Shown here: in pieces, positions 48,375 to 59,490 of the stretch
Layout: every line of letters starts with the position of its first letter
Numbering within the stretch: the stretch's first letter is position 1
Source of the DNA: Cercis canadensis
Lineage: Eukaryota; Streptophyta; Magnoliopsida; Fabales; Fabaceae
Length of the DNA: 64,000 nucleotides
Direction of reading: 5' to 3'
Assembly: GCA_003255065.1 (NCBI GenBank)
Contig: QAOA01007083.1
Coordinates: 207,124 to 271,123 of the forward strand
Translations under genes and position numbers: made by a program
Notes under the pieces: generated by a model
What the model was told of the DNA's origin: nothing
Database searches by the model: none
Seen by the model: the letters and a program-made list of their open reading frames with translations, nothing else

Positions 48375-50849
48375 TCATTTAGATTTAAACCATTGCCATG
48401 TCTGGACAGCAGTGAGACCAAGTGCTAATAGTGCTGCCAGGAAAGCAATGATAGTCCATGGTGATATAAAATAGGTATAATATGCATCGGTCATCCAAAT
48501 ACTGAGTTTATTCTTATAATGCTTCTCCATCTCCTCCCTAATTCCGGAATATAAAATTGGATTATGCACCAAGCCAGAGCTTATAGTATTAAAGAGTTCA
48601 ACCACTTCTTCATCAGATCCAAGGGAGTTATGGAGTATACCAGATGATCTGAGCTCCTTCACATCCTCTGGATTATCAATAAGCAAATCTAGTAACTTTA
48701 TATACGAGGTGATTTTGAACTCATTCATAAAATCTGGGCACATCTCATATGCTACCAAGTTCAACAAAGTAGGAACCGTTGAGTCATCCAGGATTAGAGG
48801 AGTAAGGTGCAATTTTCCACCAAAGAAGGAAGAGCTGAAAGAGATGTTTTTCAAGCTAATATTCTTCTGTCTCTTCACTCGGATGGCAGCTGCTTTAAGC
48901 TCCTGTATGTTCCTATATGTCGTGTGCTTCTGTACAAACAAACCACGCAAGGTAAGCCTATATTTTTATTTTTTTTGAGGGATGGATTAGTTGACTAGTC
49001 TAAGTGAATTTAGGAAAGTCTAAAATATAATTGAAGAGATGTCTTTTGGGAAAGTCTAAGTAAATTCATGCCATTCGTGTAGATTTTTGTGAAAATTTTC
49101 CTTTTATATTGGCATGAAATAGTTCCTTGATGGGAAAAGGATGCAAAAATTCAAGAAAATTAATGCTGTTCTTGTAAGTGCTTGACACATCTATAAAATT
49201 ATCAAAATATTCTTTAAGCTATGTTTTTATCATGAGTAAAATATGTGATTATTGTGTTTAAGCTTTTGAGATAAATTTTATTCTTGACATAGTATCACAA
49301 CCTCTTTAACTATAATTAGAGAGGAGTTCTATCCTTGCTCATCTAATTTCTCATAAATTAAATAAAGTTTCAACACAAAATAAAGTAGGTCCAAGCTTTG
49401 TTCATACTTTAAGTCTTAAGAGCTGGCCCCCATAAATTAACCACATAACTAAAGAGATATTTTAGTCATGCTACAAATATACAATTCAAATAATCTTTTT
49501 AGCCAAAAATTCATAACTCTTCATTTTTCTTATATATCTATTATTATATAAATAGAGAGATTTCACAAAGGCATTGGGTGCTAGAGGAGCCTGGGTCCCC
49601 TAAACTTTGGAAAGTACTATTTTTTGTACATAATAATTAAAGTATGATCTCCCTTGACCCCTAAAATTAAAAAATGTATTAGCTCTATTTCATAAATTAT
49701 GTATTTTATTGATTCATATCTTATTAAGTGTTATATATATATAATATGATGGCTATATAATTTTTATTATCTTATAATCCTTAGTCTTGACTCCGCAGAT
49801 TTCACCCAATTTTTTCCTCAAGATTTTATCCTAATTGCGTACCTCTTTCTTGTTCCTATCTGCATAGGCATAGGCAACATCCAACAAGTATGCAGCCTTG
49901 ATAGGTCCGATCCCTTTGAAGAAGTGTTCCGCTATTATATCTCGGGCATGGGTACTTCTTACTCTAAATATTTCGGGATTGGCCTCAATATCTCGAAGGA
50001 TTTTTTCTTCATCTGTAACCTTGCGGACATGGTCTTGGTCAATCGACTCCATCCCACTGCTCAAGATGGATGTGCGAAGACAATCGAGGAGATGAGTTGG
50101 TGGTGAACTCTGCTCCACTATTTCTATCTGATGCTCTGGTTCTCTGAACAGCAGGCTATGTGGGGATTCTAATAGTGTAAACATATTCTGCAATTCACAA
50201 AAGCCATGCATGGATACCTTCAACTTCACCTCATCTTCGCTCAACAACTTGAGCAACTGGTATGGAAGTTGATTCTCCAGCAAGAAGATATCACGTTGCA
50301 CAAGAACTAGTATGTCAACCTTAACTTTCAAATCCCCTGGTTTGGAAAGGTTTGCCTTTTCCAAGATGTGTAACACAGCACATCCATCCACGAACAACAT
50401 CCATGCCAGATCCTCATCGTTATAGTGGTCATACGCAAGCCCAATCTCATCCCACGAGAACAATTCCCTTCAAAAGTGCATGCATGGATAATTAGGAACA
50501 ATTTTCATAGAGAAATTTGTAATTTCACAATTTTTATTACTTTGGAACACTACCTTAGTTCTGCAATATTATCGGCGATCCTTTTGTGTAGAAGTTGAGG
50601 GGTTTGTGGGCTTACTTCAGCATACATTGACGCCCACATAACCTTGTACTGCTCTCCTCTCTTGAGTTTAGTTTCACCATGATGGATGGGACCGATTGAT
50701 ATTAGCTTGGGCGAGTAGTATTTTACATACTTCTCTCGTTCTCGCAAGTAAGACGGAACGGTTTGTATCTTGGACCTTGAAATTTCATAATTTCTCTCCA
50801 TATTCTGCCTTGTCTCTTCTAAAACCACAAATCTATTTTCTAAGGCCAT
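48375..50849 (-). CDS. DUF247 membrane protein, copy B
   Basis: Three coding exons on the minus strand: 50849-50554, 50467-49843 and 48929-48375, all in phase, giving 491 residues. Organisation and landmarks match copy A: SIGPIHHG, RDIFLLENQLPYQLLKLL, and a C-terminal helix WTIIAFLAALLALGL. Scattered substitutions separate the two, but the end of exon 2 differs sharply: copy B reads VRSTHARDIIAEHFFKGIGP where copy A has an unrelated, 3-residue-shorter patch. Both frames are open, which suggests selection on both copies or recent duplication. A solo LTR lies 0.36 kb downstream of the stop. The leader intron is 50986-51727. Confidence 0.9.
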
Positions 50850-51930
50850 ACTTGGTTATGCCAGCACAATTCCACTACTCTTGGCAGCAGCTAGTCATTC
50901 TCTTTGTCATTTTATGATGGCAATTCAGTCTTTGCACCACTACCCTGCTGACCAATGATATCATTGCCAGAATTGGCTAAACAATCTGCAAACAGGATAA
51001 GAGAGGCTTAGAAGCTATTCCAAATGGACCATGTGCTTGAGCTATAAATTGTCTCAAGCAGAGGAAGAACACAGAGAAAAACAGAACACACGTTCAGAGA
51101 GAAAACTTATTCAATCATAATTTCCACCATCTTTGTATCTACAATCCGAAGAAGTTCTCAGCAACACTCATTCACTCCTTAAATCTCAAAGCACACATAA
51201 CACTCTCACATTCAGCACTCACGGCACACACTCCATATATCACTCAAGCACCAGCACATAATAGCAAATTGGTAGTTTTTCACAAAACTTTGCACTTTCC
51301 TTTAATTCCATTAAGTTTCAGCTAGAGGTAGAAAGTGAAATTAGAGATTAGAAAGAATAAACAGGGGGTGGCGCTTCCTCTGGTGGCAGCTAGCTAGTCA
51401 CCCCTGCCCACATTGAGATTAAACCGATGGAGTAAGAAAACAGGAGGGGTGGCACCGCCGATAGCGGCGGTTCCACCCCAGTTCCCAAATCGTGGACCAG
51501 AGCCTAGAGATATCAGAGAGGGAGAAATGTGGGTAGAGAAGAATGAGACCATGGGAAGAAATCAAAACTAAAAACACAAAACAAAAAGGGAAGAGGGTGA
51601 CGCTGCCGGCTGCGGCAACCGCCACCCCTATCCAGATCAAAGATTAGAGAGAGAGTGAAATTTGAAGGGAGATTTAAAGAGATGGAAACTCAGAAAGTTT
51701 GAAGGAAATAGGGAGAGGGAATCTTACCTTCACAACGCCGATTTGATGAAGTGTAACAGTTGATATGAGAGCGTCGATGGTCTGATTCCCTTTGTGGAAA
51801 CCAGCTATTATTAACCTAATCAGTGAACAGAAGAGAAGGGAAGGGAAGAGAAGGATACGAGAGGAAAAGAAAAGTACGGAAAAACGAGAAGTTTTCCGAA
51901 AGAGACAAGAACAAGTGTTAAGGTCTAACT
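50850..51930 (-). promoter_or_regulatory. DUF247-B 5' leader, leader intron and promoter side
   Basis: Same arrangement as copy A: donor at 51727/51728 (plus-strand CTTAC) and acceptor TTTGCAG at 50986-50992. The upstream block near 51903 (GAGACAAGAACAAGTGTTAAG) is shared with copy A and, as a fragment, with 18811-18862. Confidence 0.6.
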
Positions 51931-53050
51931 ATGTCCTTTGTCTAGTGATTAGTGATTCGCCTTTTCTCCATCCACATACTTCGGCGCCTTCTGACAGCAA
52001 CTTTCCATTAAGGTGGGTGCTATGGTACACCCTCCTGAAAGTGACATGTCGGTAAAAGTTGGATGGTTTGTTGATTTTACAAGTTTTGTAGAGTTCAACT
52101 CATTGACTTCCAGTAATTATAAATTTAAGTAAAAGTTTTTTAAATTTGTAAAAATTACTCAACTTCATTTAAATTTTTCATAAACGCAGAAAACTAAATG
52201 AAATAAGAAGCAGAATTCTAATAAAAATTTTCATCTTTAAATAAAGTACTCACTCAAGAAAGAATAGTGTAAGAAGCTCATAGATCAATTTTGAGAAATA
52301 GAAAAGAATATCCGGTGTCATGAGTTTCATTCCTTGCTAATATTGCTCTTTCAATCTCTATGTTCTTCTTATGTATTTTTAGCATAATATTTTGTATGTT
52401 TTTGAGAATTTTTATTGATAATAATGTATTTTTGTGTCATTTTTAGAGCACTAAAAAATTTTATAAAAAAATTTATGTTTTGAGGAAAAGAAATAATTTT
52501 AGAACTACAAGATAGGCAAAGATATAGAGAATAGAAAGCTTAGGCCCTCTCGGTATAAACTCCCAGTGGCTATAGCACTTCACCTCTCACTTTCTAGCAC
52601 CTCAACGTTTGTTCTAATTGCAGCATGTGAACTCCAGCTCGAGCCATTAATATTACATGGTAGATTCTTTTATTTACTATGTTATCCAAGCTCATATGTT
52701 AGTTCTTATAACAAAAATGATTTCACTTTCCTTTTAAGAAATTAGTCTCTTACATGAGAGATTATCTTTTACTTGGTTTATTCTTATTTTCTCATCTCTT
52801 ACTTTTCTCTCACAAAATAATCATTTTGTATTAGAGATTGCATCCCATATTGAAGATTATACACAATTAAGTTCAATTTTGTGATACAAATTAGATAATT
52901 ATTTATAAATGAGGTTGAACTAGATTAAAATAGTTAAAAAAATCAAATTCTATTAAAATTTAAGAATTCTTCACAACTAAGTAAAATTTCATATTTCAAA
53001 TTAGACAATTGTCCATTATTGAAGTTAAGAAATTTAAAGGACTTAATAAA

Positions 53051-53483
53051 GGTGAACGCTAAGCTACATTCATTTATACTACTTTCTTATGTTACTCTTT
53101 ACCAACACATGGGACCTAGTGAGAGATACAATGTCATTTTAGTGTTATTACAAAAATCTTAAAAAATTAAGTCACACAGTATGTGTTATGACATACAGTT
53201 TCGTGAAATAATGAAAGAACAGTACGATATAGGAAATCGTACTAAACAAAAAAATTCAACTTTGACAAAAAAAAAATAGAATTTGGCACACTTTTTTTAT
53301 ATCGTGTCGTTCTTGTATTTTATAAAAAAAAAAAAATGTATGTCCTAACATTTAATGTGTGACTCAATTTTTTAAAATATTCACAATGACACTAAAATTA
53401 CACTATAACTCTTATCAGGTCTCATGCGTGGATAAGGGGTAGCATAAGTAAGTAGCATAAGTAATTGTAGCATAACAATCACC
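53051..53483. mobile_element. Long-TIR MITE nested in the giant foldback
   Basis: Starts GGTGAACGCTAAGCTACA and ends TAGCATAACAATCACC. The arms pair over about 180 bp, including GGGACCTAGTGAGAGATA / GAGACCTGATAAGAGTTA and AATTAAGTCACACAGTATG / AATTGAGTCACACATTAAATG. Flanks ACTTAATAAA and ACTTAAAATG look like a decayed Mutator-type target-site duplication. Confidence 0.8.
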
Positions 53484-54050
53484 ACTTAAAATGCATTCCT
53501 AACATTATGAAATTTTAATAATTAACTTATATTTTATGTAATGAATTTGGCTTAAACAAGGTAAAATTAGGTTAACAATGTATGAAAATTTAATTATTAA
53601 GTTGAAATTAACTTAGAAAACTTAGAAATTCATTGTTAATTAATGTTGACATCATATTATTAAGAGTAAATCTACATTTTGGTCCTCGAAAGATTCGAGA
53701 TTAGACAAAATAGTCCCTGAAAGATACAAAACAACAAATTGGTCTTTCAAAGATGCAACATCCATAACAAAATGGTCCTCCGTTAGTGTAGTCCGTTAAC
53801 AGGTGACGGAAGTGTTGACGTGTCATCGTTAAATGTTTGTGTGGCATGTTAGGGACTGAAATGACATTCTAAATTGCCATGTGGGCTGCTGACGTGGATA
53901 AATAAGAAGAAAATAATAATAATTGGACACACTTCATGAAGCGGTGCTGTTTCATCAACCAGTACTCTTCTTTCTTCCTTGCTCTGAAGTCTACTTTGTG
54001 AACCCTAACCCACATCCTAATCACCCGAAAAGCTTGCGGTGAAGAACCTC

Positions 54051-54158
54051 GGTGGTCAATTTGGAATTACTTATCTTTGTACTGAGAAGGCGACGGGTAG
54101 AAAGTACGCATGTAAGTCCATAGCGAGGCGAAAGCTAACACGCAAGAAAGAAATTAAT
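54051..54158 (+). pseudogene. Captured CDPK exon fragment 1 (kinase N-lobe)
   Basis: Reads [20 protein letters not shown] and on to [15 protein letters not shown]: the glycine loop, the VAIK-equivalent Lys (YACK) and the RRKL motif of plant calcium-dependent protein kinases. Open and uninterrupted over 36 codons. The next CDPK block (..VRREI..) is missing, and an antisense fragment follows. Confidence 0.9.
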
Positions 54159-54175
54159 GTGCACCACTGAAAATG

Positions 54176-54340
54176 GTTCTAGGGTCGTAAAATAGAAACC
54201 CCCATAATGGAAAGCACCTTCCTGGTGATCATTGTCACTAAGAATCGGATCAAAACCATCAAATCTTCACCAAGAAAGTACATTTGAATCATAAACAAAG
54301 GCACCATTTGAAGCAGACTCAGAGCAAAGCACGAATATCT
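54176..54340 (-). pseudogene. Captured antisense fragment, F-box/kelch-like (tentative)
   Basis: Minus strand reads [23 protein letters not shown], stop, RFDGFDPILSDNDHQEGAFH and YGGFYFTTLEPFS. The pattern resembles C-terminal kelch-type regions of plant F-box proteins, recognised from general family style only. One internal stop. Its orientation is opposite to the CDPK pieces. Confidence 0.45.
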
Positions 54341-54344
54341 TATA

Positions 54345-54480
54345 GTGGAATTTAATGGTGCTTATGAGGATAGGCAGAATGTGCACTTAATAATGGAGTT
54401 GTGCTCAGGTGGTGAGCTTTTTGATCGAATTATTACAAGGAGGAGCTACTTGGAGCGGGAAGCTTCATCTATTTTCTTGC
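54345..54480 (+). pseudogene. Captured CDPK exon fragment 2
   Basis: Reads [20 protein letters not shown], then [20 protein letters not shown] and SSIF: the hinge and alphaD region of CDPKs, normally about 30 residues after fragment 1. Open, with no stop in this stretch. Confidence 0.9.
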
Positions 54481-56745
54481 ATTCCTTGATTTTCAGGCTT
54501 TTGTGTTTAGTTTAGATTCAAAACTCTTCTAAACTCTCTTTTCGTCTTTCTTTCTTTTAAAGATTTTCACTCTAAAAAGAATTCAAAATCACAGCCTTAA
54601 ATTTTCCCAGCAATTATAGAGCAAGGGAGGAAGGAGAGGCTTTACAATATCAAAAAGACTAAAAAATGACACCGCATGGGTTGCCTGAAGTGTGCCCAAT
54701 TTTTTTTTCTCTTATTAATCCACATTCATGTCAGCAGCCCACATGGCCCTTAACGGTGCCACACAAGCACTTAACGGTGCCGCATCAGCACTTCTGTCAC
54801 TTGTTAACAGACTACATTAACAGATGACCATTTTGTTATGGATGTCGCATCTTTGGATAACCAATTTATTGTTTTGTATCTTTCAGGGACCATTTTGTCT
54901 AATCTCAAATCTTTCAAGGACCAAAATGTAGGTTTACTCTATTATTAAAATATAGCTACATATACATATATATTTTGTTGATAAATTTTTATTTTTAATG
55001 TATGCTTTAACACATTTAAACAACATCAAAGCTCGTTCAATTTTAATAATATTTACTATGTTAATTAAGCTTTGTTTTCATTCATTCACTTTTTTTTTTT
55101 TTAAATTCTAATACATTAAGATTTTTTTTTTTTAGCAAAATGACTCATTTAAGGTGAACTTGACTTTTTTTTTGGCTTCATAGAGCCTAGGCGCCCATAA
55201 GGCACCAAGTTACCATAATATCCAGTGCCTAGGCTCCATATGCTTAATTGATCACTCTACTGCTTTATTTTAGTTCTTCAATTGCTTATTAAAATAAAAT
55301 TAACTTGCAGCTAATTGGATCGTTCTTGCCTGCACTTAATTTAAAGATGAAATTTTTTTGTAGAATTCTGCTTCTTATTTCATTTAGTTTTATGCGTTCA
55401 TGACAAATTTAAAAACAACTTCGTTTTTTTTAATAAAGTTGGACAACCTTTGGAAATTTAAAAAATTTCTCTGTACCTTTGCCTACTATTTTCTTCTAAA
55501 ATTAGCTATTTTTCTTCAAAATATGAAATATTTTTAAATTTTTTAATCCTATAAAGATAACACAAAAATATATTATTTATTAATAAAAATTCTCAAAAAC
55601 ACACAAAATATTATGTTAAAAATACATAAAAAGAATATAAAGATTAAAAGAGCAATATATAGCCAGGAATGAAACTCGTAACATTGCCCATATTTTCTCC
55701 TTTTCTATTTCTCAAAATTGATATGTCAGCTTTGTTTCTTCCTGCAGTATTCCTTCTTGAGCTAGTACTTTATTTAAAGATGAAAATTTCCATTAGAATT
55801 ATGCTTCTTATTTCATTTAGTTTTTTGCATTCATAAAAAATTTAAATAAAATTGGGTAACTTTTGTAAATTTAAAAAACTTCTACCCAAATTTATAATTA
55901 CTTACATTTTTCTTATTAACCGGTAGTAAATGAGTTGAACTCTGCAAAATCAGCAAACCAACCAACTTTTCCGTACACGTCGCTTTCAGTTCCATGGGGA
56001 CCTAAGAAGGTCTTATTTATTCTAGGACTGCAAGGACACGTCTAGAATAAGAAAATCTGACCTTGAAGTGAACATCAAGCAAAATACAAAGTTTTGGAAA
56101 AGGAATTTCATGGTGGAAGAAGACTCAATGGCCTATCAACTTCTGTGAGAGCCGTACGGGCTACATCATGTATGTTTAGATCTTTCTGAGCGTTTGGCTC
56201 GTTTTTATTTATTTTTATTTTTATGTTTTCCTTTTAAAAGCCTGAATTTTTCCCAAATATATCCTTATAAAAAAGTTAAAGGGTCCAAAAAGTTATTTTA
56301 CATTTAGGTGTTAAAATAGGGTGTATACAGTATGCTATTAAAAAATTTAATCTTTTCAAAAACTTAAATATCCTTTTAAAACTTGTGACTGAAATTGTTT
56401 TAAAATCTAAATTAAGAAATAATTCTTTTCAAATTAGCTACTAAAACAGAAAAAAAAACCATCACACACTCATGGTTGAAATTAATAAGTTCTTCATCAG
56501 CCCTTATTTAGTAATGGCTGTAATATCACACCTATTTACCCATATTTTGTCAGGTTTTCAAACTATATAATTTATATTGAAAATTATTTTATGTTATATT
56601 TTTGAACCTTTTAATTCATATAAGCACTAATTTATTTTATGAATTTATATTTGGTACATCATCGGTGGAATTTAAGATTTACACAAGCAACTTGATTTAT
56701 ATATATATTTTTTGTAATAAACACTTCATAAAAACCATCTTAACC

Positions 56746-57104
56746 ATATATTTTATGAATTTATATTTTTGTAATGGCATGAGGAATGTTGGTCGGAATA
56801 TATGTTCTCAAATCGAAGTAAATCATATGTTCGTAATGTCTGGTTATTTAGGTCAACATGATACATTCTCACCATTACTTCTCTATACACTACTGGTTAA
56901 CAGGTTCTATAAGTGTTGTTTATTAGACTTAAATGTAGTTAGTACATTCTCACCTTGCTCCTCTGGATAATAGTAATTACATGTTTTGAAAGTATAGTTC
57001 TTTATGTTAAATGTGATTCTGTATGTGTTATTACTAATGGAGAATAGAGTCAAACCACTATTCTTACAAGAATTATCTTTCCTTTGGAGTTACAGCTTTT
57101 CTAA
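56746..57104. other. Intergenic beyond duplication copy B
   Basis: No gene recognised. A 122-codon frame crossing the duplication edge (56602-56970) is low-complexity and not protein-like. Confidence 0.4.
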
Positions 57105-57631
57105 AGTGTGATTTGTTTGTGATACTTTGGAGAGGAAAGGAAATGAGAGGAGATGAATAAAGCTCATCTCTCCCTTGTTTAGAAGATTTATCTTAAAAAA
57201 AAAATGAGACTAACGGGTAAGATGTAACTCCCACACTCATTTTTTGATCCATTCTTNCTAGTGGGTAAGATGCAACTCCCACACTCATTTTTTGATCTAT
57301 TCTTGTGTTCCTCCAAATTTGGGGGTTTGAAAAGGATATATGTTAAAATAACTATTACACTCATTTATTTTTTTAAATATGTCTATTAATTTTATTAAAT
57401 ATGTCTATTATATTATTTAATTTTATATTAAATATGTCTATTTTAATAATAAAGGATAAATTAGTAAAAATATTTTACAATAGGACTTTTCCTTTTCTTT
57501 AATCTTCTTTTGCTCATTTTAATCATCCAAACAAATGAAAGAAAAACCCCTCTCTTTTTCTTCCCTTCCTTTCTCTCTCTTTCCTCTCTTCTCATTTTCT
57601 TTCTCCTCACTTCAAACTCTCAAACAGACCC
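57105..57631. mobile_element. Tourist-like (PIF/Harbinger) MITE
   Basis: TAA flanks both ends (57102-57104 and 57632-57634). The right end reads CAAACAGACCC, whose complement GGGTCTGTTTG is typical of PIF/Harbinger termini. The left end, AGTGTGATTTGTTTGTG, is a degenerate partner, followed by a matching purine-rich arm. An N at 57257 joins two copies of a 43-bp stretch (57214-57256 and 57258-57305). Confidence 0.55.
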
Positions 57632-57634
57632 TAA

Positions 57635-58274
57635 AGGAGTATTATGAATTTCTATCACCTCTCAACTACTATGTTTCTAGACACGTTTGCTTTTTTCTTC
57701 TCCTGAAGTACATGTACTTTTTTTTTTTGGGATGGGCAATTCCCTAAGTTGTTGGACTAGTTGTCTATACATCTATTACCAAATTCATGGTTTTCATAAC
57801 ATATAAGAGTAATCCAATAAATAACCAGATAATTACTCCTTAATTGTGAGTTTAAGCCTGTAATTCTTGTTCTGCTAGTGCTTAATGTTATGATCACTCT
57901 AAATTTTAATTATAAGTCTAATATTTTAGTTCGCAACGTTGCCTAGAGTGGGTCACTGTGTTATTGGTTTATGAAAGTGCTTAGCTCACATGCCATATAC
58001 CTTGTGTTGCAAAATATTTTACCAGTTTGGCTTATTGCTTATTTTTTCAATAAAAAGTTTGTCCTTAAAATACTTATTTTGTTTGATCTTTTAGATGGAT
58101 AATCAAGGAGAGGAGAGAATTCTTGCACTGTTTAGATAGAGAGAAAGAAGTAAAAGGGCTATTGTTCAAGTTGTATGCCTTAAAGTTTATTAGTATTTAA
58201 TTTGAAAGTACTCTAGAACTAGGCAGATTGACTGTAGTTTGAGTTAAGAGAGAGAAAATGTACAAGCAAAACTA
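57635..58274. other. Spacer before the Harbinger transposase remains
   Basis: No gene recognised. May be the 5' part of the dead PIF/Harbinger element, but no Myb-like partner frame is visible. Confidence 0.35.
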
Positions 58275-59490
58275 ATGGCAGAAATATCTACTAATGAAAG
58301 AAGTTGCAATATAATAAGAATGGGGCCTAAAATTATTTTAGATTTGTGTTCTAAGTTAGTAAGAGAGGGTAGTCTCCTACCAACACAACAGGCAACTATA
58401 GAAGAACAAGTTGCCAAAACACTTTACATTTTGACACATAATGTTAGAAATCGTGAGATCCAATTCTGGTTTCAACGTTCTAGTGAGACTATACTAGTCG
58501 GCATTTTCATCGTGTGCTTACATCATTAGTTTAGTTAGAAGATAAATATCTTAAAAAACCAGATGACTCTCAAATTCCAGTAGAGATACTTGGAGGAAGT
58601 AGGTTCTACCCTTATTTTAAGGTAAATATATTTTCGGATTGAGAATTTTAAATGTGTTTGATTAAATAAATATTAATGTAAAATTTTGAATTTAATGCTA
58701 GGATTGTATTGGGGCAATGAATGGTACACATATTCGTGTGAATGTGTCTTTGGAGGATACTCCAAAATATCCAGGTAGGAAAGGTTATCCAACACTAAAA
58801 TGTGTTAGATGCATGCTTGTTTGACCTTAAATTTAGTTATGTGTTACTTGGCTGGGAAAGCACTGCATCAGACTCAAGAACATTAAAAAATGCACTAATT
58901 AGTAGAGAAGATTACTTAGAATACCCATAGGTAATTAACATAATTGATGTGTTTTTGTAGCTTCTACTTTTTTCCCTAAGCTACATTTTAGTAATGATAG
59001 TTATTGTTGATAGGTAAATATTACCCTGTTGATGTAGGTTTCATATTGAGAAAGGGGCTTATTACACTATAGAGGTGTATGCTATCACTTGAAATAGTAC
59101 TCAAGAAATCCGACTCAAACAGCACGAGAATTATTCAATCTTTGACATTCATCCTTGCACATTAATGCTATTGAAAGGGCTTTTGGGGTTTTGAAGAAAA
59201 GATTCCCTATCAATCTATCATTGGTAGTGGAACTGAACCAACTTATGGAGTCAAGACCCAAAACAAAATTATTTTAGCATGTTGCATTTTGCATAATTAT
59301 TTGATGGGGGTAGATCAAAATAAAGAGTTGATTGATGAAGTAGACAAAGAAATTGCTAGCCAAAATGAGTCTCAACAACATATTCATGACAATAGAGATG
59401 ACGGTGAACATGCTGCTCTTGGAGAGCAATTGAGTGATTTTATAGTTGCTGTTATGTGGAGAGATTACATTGTTTTTATCTCCTAGTTTA
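58275..59490 (+). pseudogene. PIF/Harbinger transposase (DDE_4), decayed
   Basis: Blocks in order across shifting frames: CNIIRMGPKIILDLCSKL, VAKTLYILTHNVRNREIQFW, DCIGAMNGTHIRVNV (with the first catalytic Asp), PGRKGYPTLK, YRGVCYHLK.YS, ARELFNL.HSSL, NAIERAFGVLKKRFPI, and HNYLMGVDQNKELIDEVDKE. About 350-400 residues in intact relatives; here stops and frameshifts occur throughout and the D of the YLVDAGF block is not readable. The short intron-like gap near 58625-58705 may be genuine. Inactive. Confidence 0.88.

Larger units (their letters stand above)
53664..54939 (+). mobile_element. Pack-MULE carrying host gene fragments
   Basis: 1276 bp beginning GAGTAAATCTACATTTTGG and ending CCAAAATGTAGGTTTACTC, with TIRs of about 220 bp and a perfect 9-bp target-site duplication TATTATTAA (53655-53663 and 54940-54948). 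The interior is not transposase. It contains two exon pieces of a calcium-dependent protein kinase in sense, and between them an antisense F-box/kelch-like fragment. TIR length, target-site length and captured exons together define a Pack-MULE. Confidence 0.92.
52035..55989. mobile_element. Giant foldback element (about 4 kb) with TIRs near 450 bp or more
   Basis: The left arm starts CTGAAAGTGACATGTCGGTA. The complement of the right end starts CTGAAAGCGACGTGTACGGA. The arms pair with interruptions through GAGTTCAACTCATT, CATCTTTAAATAAAGTACT, CAATTTTGAGAAATAGAAAA and AATATTTTGT.TGTTTTTGAG, to about 52490 on the left and 55530 on the right. The right arm repeats part of itself (55335-55450 resembles 55780-55900). 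The interior holds the MITE at 53051-53483 and the Pack-MULE at 53664-54939. Copy A lacks it. No target-site duplication was identified and no transposase is seen. Confidence 0.8.
43393..56745. repeat. Segmental duplication, copy B
   Basis: Direct homologue of 28565-41190. Insertions special to B: MITEs at 44680-44895 and 45484-46016, a solo LTR at 46694-48013, and the giant foldback at 52035-55989. It carries DUF247 copy B. Confidence 0.95.
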
